Positions 58,485-64,000 of a stretch of DNA of 64,000 bases are shown one piece after another. The notes under the pieces were generated by a model, which was not told where the DNA came from, did no database searches, and saw only the letters and a list, made by a program, of their open reading frames with translations. The stretch lies in NCBI GenBank assembly GCA_003586115.2, contig QVOM02000116.1, positions 38,880,128 to 38,944,127 on the forward strand, in the 5' to 3' direction. The position numbers and the translations under genes are program-made. Every line of letters starts with the position of its first letter. Position 1 is the stretch's first letter. The stretch comes from Salvator merianae. Its lineage: Eukaryota; Chordata; Lepidosauria; Squamata; Teiidae.

Positions 58485-58705
58485 CTTAAGATAAGTGTGT
58501 AAATGGAGACTTCCATATAGTTTTCTTGGGAACAATATGAAAGTAATTTGCCATTGTCTTATTCCCCCCCCCCCCTACTTTTTTTGGGTTAACTTTCCTG
58601 GTTCAGCCTACAACCCGGGATTCTCTGCTGGTCTCTCATCCAAGTACTAGCAGGATCCAACTCTACTTAGCTCTTTGAGATCAGCCAAGGTCAGCTAAGT
58701 GCTGC
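58485..58705 (-). mobile_element. 5S rRNA-derived SINE (5S-Sauria type)
   Basis: On the minus strand the head reads GGCTGATCTCAAAGAGCTAA, then GTAGAGTTGGATCCTG, then CTAGTACTTGGATGAGAGAC. This is the 5S rRNA order (GATCTCGGAAGCTAAGCAGG..TTAGTACTTGGATGGGAGAC). The body follows with AGACAATGGCAAATTACTTT and CCAAGAAAACTATATGG. The poly-C run at 58565-58577 sits inside the body. It is the clearest of the three 5S-type copies. Confidence 0.8.
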
Positions 58706-58789
58706 CATTTGCTAAGGTGCAGAGTGCAATAGAAATAAAAACATTTGCATCGAGGGTAGATAACTATAAACTTGTGGAGGAGTACATGG

Positions 58790-58880
58790 CCATCCAGATG
58801 TTGCTGGCTGTCATCCCAGACCACTGGCCATGCTGTCCGGGGGTGACAGGAGATGAAGTCCAACAAAATCTGGAGGGTTG
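58790..58880. mobile_element. MITE family F copy
   Basis: CATCCAGATGTTGCTGGCTG, then CATCCCAGACCACTGGCCAT, then GTCCAACAAAATCTGGAGG form an approximately 90-bp inverted-repeat element. Its layout (CCAGATGTTG...CAAC-ATCTGG) matches a common short squamate fold-back element. Confidence 0.65.
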
Positions 58881-58885
58881 AAAGT

Positions 58886-60690
58886 TTCCACTCCAACTAT
58901 AGCAAGTGATCCAAAACACATGCATTACAGGGTGTAAATTATCCTGAATGATCGGAATGTCCTTCAGTGCTGCAATCCCTCTCACGTACAACATTTAGAT
59001 TCCCTAACTGCAAAAGAGCAAATATGTTTTTACATTTGGACACTGCAGAAAGACATTGACAGGGTTTGCACTACATCTATGTTTATAAACGTTCACCATA
59101 GTCTCTCAGGCACTATCGGTGCCTCCCCTTTTGTGCTTACGACAAAGCCATTGGAGAGCCAGGACTCCAGAAATGGTCCAGGATTTCTTGACTGTAAAAC
59201 TTACACATGTCCTCAACCACAGAGCTCAACCTCCATCGTTTATGTAGATGAAACCACACTGTACAGTAAGATCGAATTTTACTGAATGCATAACAAAGCA
59301 GGCTATTTTTAGAACATGGCACTCATAAGTGGACATTTTAAAGAGGAACTGACAAAAGTTAGATGTTCTTTCTGGTAGTAATTACCTCCTACAAATGTGA
59401 CTCATTCCTGCAGTTTGAATGTAAACGTTTGATGTCCCAAAATCAGCAGTCTTATAAATAAATCTCTGAATCACAGACTGAAAGCTTTAAGTGTTCAAAT
59501 ATTTCTGGCCTGCTCTGGAAAGCAAGTTTTCAGTTTAAGCTTTTAACTTCATAACAAAATTCCAAAGTCACAATGTTGATATTTAAGGTAGGCAGATGTA
59601 GACAGAAGGCAGGCTGCCTGAGATGTATGTAAGCACTATATTCTTCCTCTTGTCTTGTACCTATAGCTCCATAATCATGAACGAATCTTGTAAAGTTGGA
59701 TCTCAATATTCCCAAACTATTTCAGAGTTTGGATTTCCCTTTCTCTTTCCTACAGTTCACCTGATTCTTAGATTGGAGCAGCAACTGACTACCACTGTGG
59801 CTAAAGAAAATGGAAGCTGAAGTTCAAAAGAAAAAAAAAAAAAGGAATGTTTCTGGTGTCTGAACATTCTTAGTGCACTGTCCCACATTGTAAATTTAAT
59901 CTGTATTGGAAGAGAATAAGGATTGAGTATGTGTTCTGGTTGTTCCCACATTTGCATTATAACACGGACTCAGTTTGGACTTGCTTGTTCTCACATCTCA
60001 TTTTCCCCATGTTTGGCATAGGGAAACCTTTCTGTCTCCACCCCTCACCAAATTCCCCTCCCTATGCAGTCAGTGATTATATACAGTCCCAACACTCAAA
60101 TCTTGACTTCACAAGGGTGGGAAAGTCAAGCTTCGCCCTCCATATTTTCCTGCTGCCATCTCAGAATACAGATTCCTTTGATGGCATTACTGATCATTCA
60201 CCATTTTCTCTTTCTCCCCCTCCAGCCTGCATCCACCCAAGCAGAACTTTAATTCCAAATCTACCACACAATAAAGTTTCTTAAAGGGCAGATCTCAATT
60301 TCTTCTCCTTTGCAATTGCACTTTTGTGCAACTGTGCAACTTCAGAGTAGCATAAAAGCAGGGAGAGCTCCATGAAAAGGGGGGAAACCTGTGGGGAGGG
60401 TCCATTATCGTGATTGTGAAGTTAGTGGTCAGCAAATAGAGTCTGCCTCTCCCCCCCCCCGAGACATCCACAGTGGCATGTGTCCCACTAGGTAGTTGTG
60501 CGGTGCTGATGGCAAAATTAATAATGAGTTAGTTATTAGTTGGGGTAAGAAGACTGCACCCCCAAACAGGTGCAGCTGAGGTGTACACCAACCAGCATAC
60601 ACCCCTACCCCCAAGGATTCTTGAAGAAAGCCATACTGTGCTGTTTGTCTAAAGCTGCTGAAGCACAGTGCCAGTTTTGCGTAAAAGTCC
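58886..60690. other. No gene; unannotated
   Basis: A-run at 59830-59842. No recognised repeat. Frames at 59931-60284 have no known domain. Confidence 0.45.
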
Positions 60691-60694
60691 TCTC

Positions 60695-61172
60695 TTCTTT
60701 TTCTTTTCTTTTTTGAAATACATAAAACTTAAATCTTATTCCCAAATGGATGTGTTCATATAGATAACCTTTATTCATAACATTTTGGCTTCCCCTCTTA
60801 TTTAAAAGTTCCTTCTAGATTTCTTGTTTCTTGACCCTCCTGGTTTCCCTTCTTCTTCCAATCTGTCTTTCATCTTTATTCTTCAAATCCAGCAATAACA
60901 AGTTCATTCTCTAGTCATGTTGGAAGTCAATAAAGGGTTTCCAGTTTTTAACAAACTTATCCACAGTCTTGTTTCTCAATAAGTTGTCTAGCTCTGCGAA
61001 ATCCATAATTTCAGTCAACCAATCATCGACTGGAGGTATTTTATCTCCCTTCCATTTTTGTGCATAGGAATTTCTAGCTGCAATCACCATGTTTTGGATT
61101 AAAACATTAACATTATCAAAGTTGCCCCCTACTATACCTAGTAAATAAAATTCTGGTTTAAAAGCAATGTTT
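60695..61172 (-). mobile_element. L1-type LINE 3' end (ORF2 C-terminus)
   Basis: On the minus strand: KPEFYLLGIVGG, VLIQNMVIAARNSYAQKWKG, then KIPPVDDWLTEIMDFAELD, then KNWKPFIDF. This is the L1 ORF2 C-terminus and aligns with 12890-13076 (KIPTIEDW, SQPFVDF). The coding part is open for over 70 codons, better preserved than the first copy. An A-rich tail (T-rich on the plus strand, 60695-60714) lies at its 3' end. It is 5' truncated. Confidence 0.8.
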
Positions 61173-62080
61173 TTAAAAGTCCTCTTCTAATGAAAGGAAA
61201 TATTGTTTCCCTTGTGCATTGCCAAAGGAAAATGGAGGAAACATAGTGTCCTCCTTCTTGCAGAGACAGGAGAGAAAGGAAAATGTTGATACATTGTCCT
61301 TCTTGCAGAGAGAGGAGAGAAAGGAGGAGGTATGCATTTTGAGAGTGAACTGCGGTGCCCAAACAACTATAGAACAGGGTGTTGCCCAAGGTAAATGAAG
61401 GATAGCTTCCACTGTGTTTTCTCTTTTGTTTAAAAATTAAAATAGTAAAGAAAATCAGTTTGAAGGCATGAAAGAGGACAACATGACAGAAATCAGATAA
61501 TATACGGCAGATGCTGTTCTCACCCTCCCAAGTACAACGCCCACAACAAAGTCAGTTATTGGACAGGAGGAAATGGGGAGCGCTCCCTCTGCATGCCCCC
61601 CAAATGTCCCAAATAGTCTACCTTCATGCTCTCACATTGAAAAGTAAAATGGGCTAACGGCTAAAATGGGCTGAGAACTCCTTTAAATTCGAAAGTAGTC
61701 CTGATTTTGGCAATTTAGTCCTGAAAAACTATGGAAAGGCAAAATCCTATCAAGCCGGTGGCAATTGAGGATGGACTGTAAACTGATTAAATTTTGTGTC
61801 CCTTATTGAGGACTTAAATGTGACTAAAGAGTACAGGCACAGGTTATCAAAAAACCCTGTTTTTTTCCTGAATAGATTATCAAGAGTTTTGTTCTACAGA
61901 AAAGACAGAGATGTCTTTGAGTTAAGCTTAACTTCTGGAGAAAATATCCAAGCAATTTTCTTAATATACATAAATCTTTTGCAATTGTATCTTCTTCTGG
62001 GAAGATGCAGGTGATTGAACTTGACCCTCTGAATTCCAGGCAGTTGTTCTGTACTTGGCTATGACCACTTCTTTCTGTAC
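61173..62080. other. No gene; short imperfect duplication
   Basis: CCTTCTTGCAGAGACAGGAG and CCTTCTTGCAGAGAGAGGAG (61253 and 61297) are an approximately 45-bp-period duplication. Otherwise nothing is recognised. Confidence 0.5.
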
Positions 62081-62084
62081 TGAC

Positions 62085-62549
62085 TGGTAGACTGGACAAG
62101 GAAGGGTACTAGAAGCCTCCCTTCCACACAGTTGCTGCAGTTTAAGGGAGGCCCTGGTACGCACCATCCACACAAGAGATTGGATCAGGACATCTAAAAT
62201 GGCAGCATGGTCTAGTCTACCAATAGACTTCTTTAAAGAGGTCTACCAGCATACTAGGTGGTGGGTAGGCTGGACCACAGAGGCTTATGGATGGCATACC
62301 TCTGTGGTCTGGTATACCACCAACCCATTGCATTGGCACAACAAAGCATGCCAGGTCAATGACTCCCCTGGGCCTTTGGAGCTTTTGGAGCCCTCCTTGC
62401 TGCACCAGTTTTCAAAGCTAGCATAAACTTCAGAACCAGCATGGGGATTGGAATGGAACAGGTCATCCCCATGTGAACAGCCCTGTTCTAGTCCAGGAGC
62501 CAGCCATCCTGGAGTGGTCCAGTCTACCAAAAATAAGTGCAAAAGGCCC
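62085..62549. mobile_element. MITE family C copy
   Basis: The right-end reverse complement is GGGCCTTTTGCACTTATTTT, a good family TIR, flanked by TAA (62550-62552). The left end is not resolved. The core has CTTTAAAGAGGTCTACCAGC and a palindrome, CCACAGAGGCTTATGGATGG with CATACCTCTGTGGTC. Confidence 0.65.
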
Positions 62550-62712
62550 TAAAGTTGCAAAAGTTGGAAATATCCAAAGTAGACCCCCAAAGCTAACATT
62601 ATAAGTTTTTTTATACTGTTAGATCATTATATTAGATAGGTTGAGTTAATTTCCAGGAACTTAATAGTTTCAGTAAACTGCATATCAAAGGAAGGAATGA
62701 GGAGTTCTAGGA

Positions 62713-63125
62713 CCTATTTGCACTTGTGCGATGGAGCGATCCAAGTCACTGGAAGTTGTTACAGGCCTCCCCCGAATGATCCAGCTGTAGACTGCTAAAA
62801 AGCAGTCAACATGCTAACCAGAATGCCAGCGTCTGCACCTTCTTCCTGGTGTGGCGTGATGCATGGGTGTGGCTGTGAAATTGTGGCTGCACAGTCGCAC
62901 GTTGCATCGTGATCACTATGGCAACATCTAAGCATTCACCAAATGTTGCTCAGATGTTGCCTTGGTGATCTGGGCAGCCCCAGCCTAGCCACTTGCTCTT
63001 TGTGCACTGCTGGCCTGGTATGGGACTATTACAGCGCTTGACGTGCAAATGGCCGCTGCCGCGCTTGGTCTTTACCAGTCTAGTATGATATTGTTATACC
63101 ATACTAGGCTGATAACTGCAAACCC
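62713..63125. mobile_element. MITE family D copy
   Basis: The left end is GGACCTATTTGCACTTGTGC. The right-end reverse complement is GGGCTGGGTTTGCAGTTATC. Internal blocks CTGCTAAAAAGCAGTC, GATGTTGCCTTGGTGATC and ATTGTTATACCATACTAG are inverted relative to 34548-35000. Confidence 0.65.
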
Positions 63126-63719
63126 AGCCCTAAATTCTTCTTAGGGCTTGATTCCAAGTCTTAGAAACACAAAGTGAAAGAGGACTGGGAGGACTGATCC
63201 AGACCATTCAACAAATGCAAGATAACAGATGCATCTCAGTTGATTCGGGTCCATGAAAGGAGAGGGAGTTCCCACCTGGAGATTTTATCTGCCCAACAAT
63301 TTTACAGCAACTTGGAGACACAGAAACTGCCCAGCATGGGTGTCTGGAAAACAGATACAGAAACCAAGTTCCGAAAACAAATGCATGCTTCTTAACATGT
63401 ACACATTTAAATGGGCAAGAAGTCCAGTACTCACTCAAATTGTATTGACTAGCCATATGACTATATCAAAAAGAAAAAAGAAGTCCAGTAAACATCATCC
63501 ACAAGTTGATGCAGACTGCAAGTGTCCAATTTTATTGGAGACCATACAGTCCTATCCAATGTCCCCTTCCTCCTTTTCCCAGATAATTATTTCCACCAGA
63601 TATTTCAACATTGCTGACTTTTGCCCTTTCCTGTGCTTCTACTAGAAAGAGAATGGTTTAATCTTTAATCATCCATCATCTCAGTGTATCTTTTAGCTTC
63701 AAAGGAGAACCAGAGCTGG

Positions 63720-63960
63720 AAGCAGCCAGTCAAGCCACTAAGACCAGACTTGTGCTTCATGCAAGAATCCAGATTAAAGGGTCCTTGACATATCCATGGA
63801 AGCAAAGCCTCCTACCTCACTAATCAGTTCCACTGGTAAACTGCCCTTATTATTACGACTGATCTTCTTGACATTCAGCCGGAGTCTGCCTTGTTGTACA
63901 CTGAGCCTATCATAATTCCCTATCCTGCACTCTAGGATGATAAAGAACAAGTCATGACCC
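63720..63960 (-). mobile_element. Possible CR1-like or other LINE tail fragment
   Basis: On the minus strand AAGAAGATCAGTCGTAATAA, GGGCAGTTTACCAGTGGAAC and GAGGTAGGAGGCTTTGC follow a layout common to CR1-like 3' ends (aagag-CAGTTCA-CAGTGGAAC-GG-GGTGG-CTC). Diverged and uncertain. Confidence 0.35.
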
Positions 63961-64000
63961 TCTTCTGGGTGACATTTCTTTAGGGATGTGAGCAAAGCTA

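Noticed and set aside
58600..58700. 5S rRNA gene
   Set aside because: Only part of the 5S sequence is present, with many changes, and it is fused to a SINE body that recurs elsewhere in the window.
1..64000. Endogenous retrovirus or other viral sequence
   Set aside because: I looked for LTR pairs and for gag-, pol- or env-like frames and saw none. The reverse-transcriptase-related frames are all from non-LTR elements.

Overview
This window looks like vertebrate, non-coding, repeat-rich DNA, most probably from a squamate reptile (lizard or snake). I infer the host from the repeat mix. There is a BovB LINE fragment, SINEs with a Sauria-SINE body and 5S rRNA-derived heads, CR1/L3-type and L2-type LINE 3' ends, L1 ORF2 tails, and many short inverted-repeat DNA transposons. 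The species cannot be named from the sequence. I find no host protein-coding gene, no functional RNA gene, no CRISPR array and no endogenous retrovirus. The open reading frames are short and scattered. Those with recognisable protein similarity are pieces of LINE ORF2 proteins. The window is probably intergenic or intronic.

Layout. 1-8.2 kb: an old L2 piece, a CR1-type tail, and a TIR element (6382-7024) carrying a second TIR element inside it. 8.2-9.4 kb: a CR1-type LINE copy cut in two by a 702-bp hAT-like element (8470-9171) with a perfect 8-bp target duplication. 9.4-19.8 kb: a CR1 tail inside a palindromic MITE, an L1 tail, a BovB endonuclease-region fragment (16.2-16.9 kb) and a 5S-derived SINE. 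19.8-31.7 kb: a dense field of MITEs (families labelled A to F here), two minus-strand CR1 copies, a (GT)n tract, an unidentified transcript-like block (27.6-28.7 kb) and a second hAT-like end. 31.7-38 kb: mostly featureless, with one good CR1 3' end. 38-51 kb: several L2 copies in both orientations, a tandem duplication, and a 260-bp duplicated segment around a single N at 46879, where a hAT end is present on one side only. 51-64 kb: more MITEs, nested SINEs, an L1 tail and a possible third hAT end at the window edge.

How the parts relate. The non-autonomous pieces appear beside the kinds of LINE that could have moved them (BovB for Sauria/5S SINEs, L2 for tails with an L2-like end). The DNA transposons are all short and carry no transposase here, so their autonomous partners must lie elsewhere. 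Nesting gives a relative order: CR1-type LINEs are older than the hAT element, and one MITE family is older than the palindromic MITE inserted in it. The structure at 46.6-47.1 kb suggests that the hAT family may be polymorphic between haplotypes of the sequenced animal. That is the most interesting single signal in the window.
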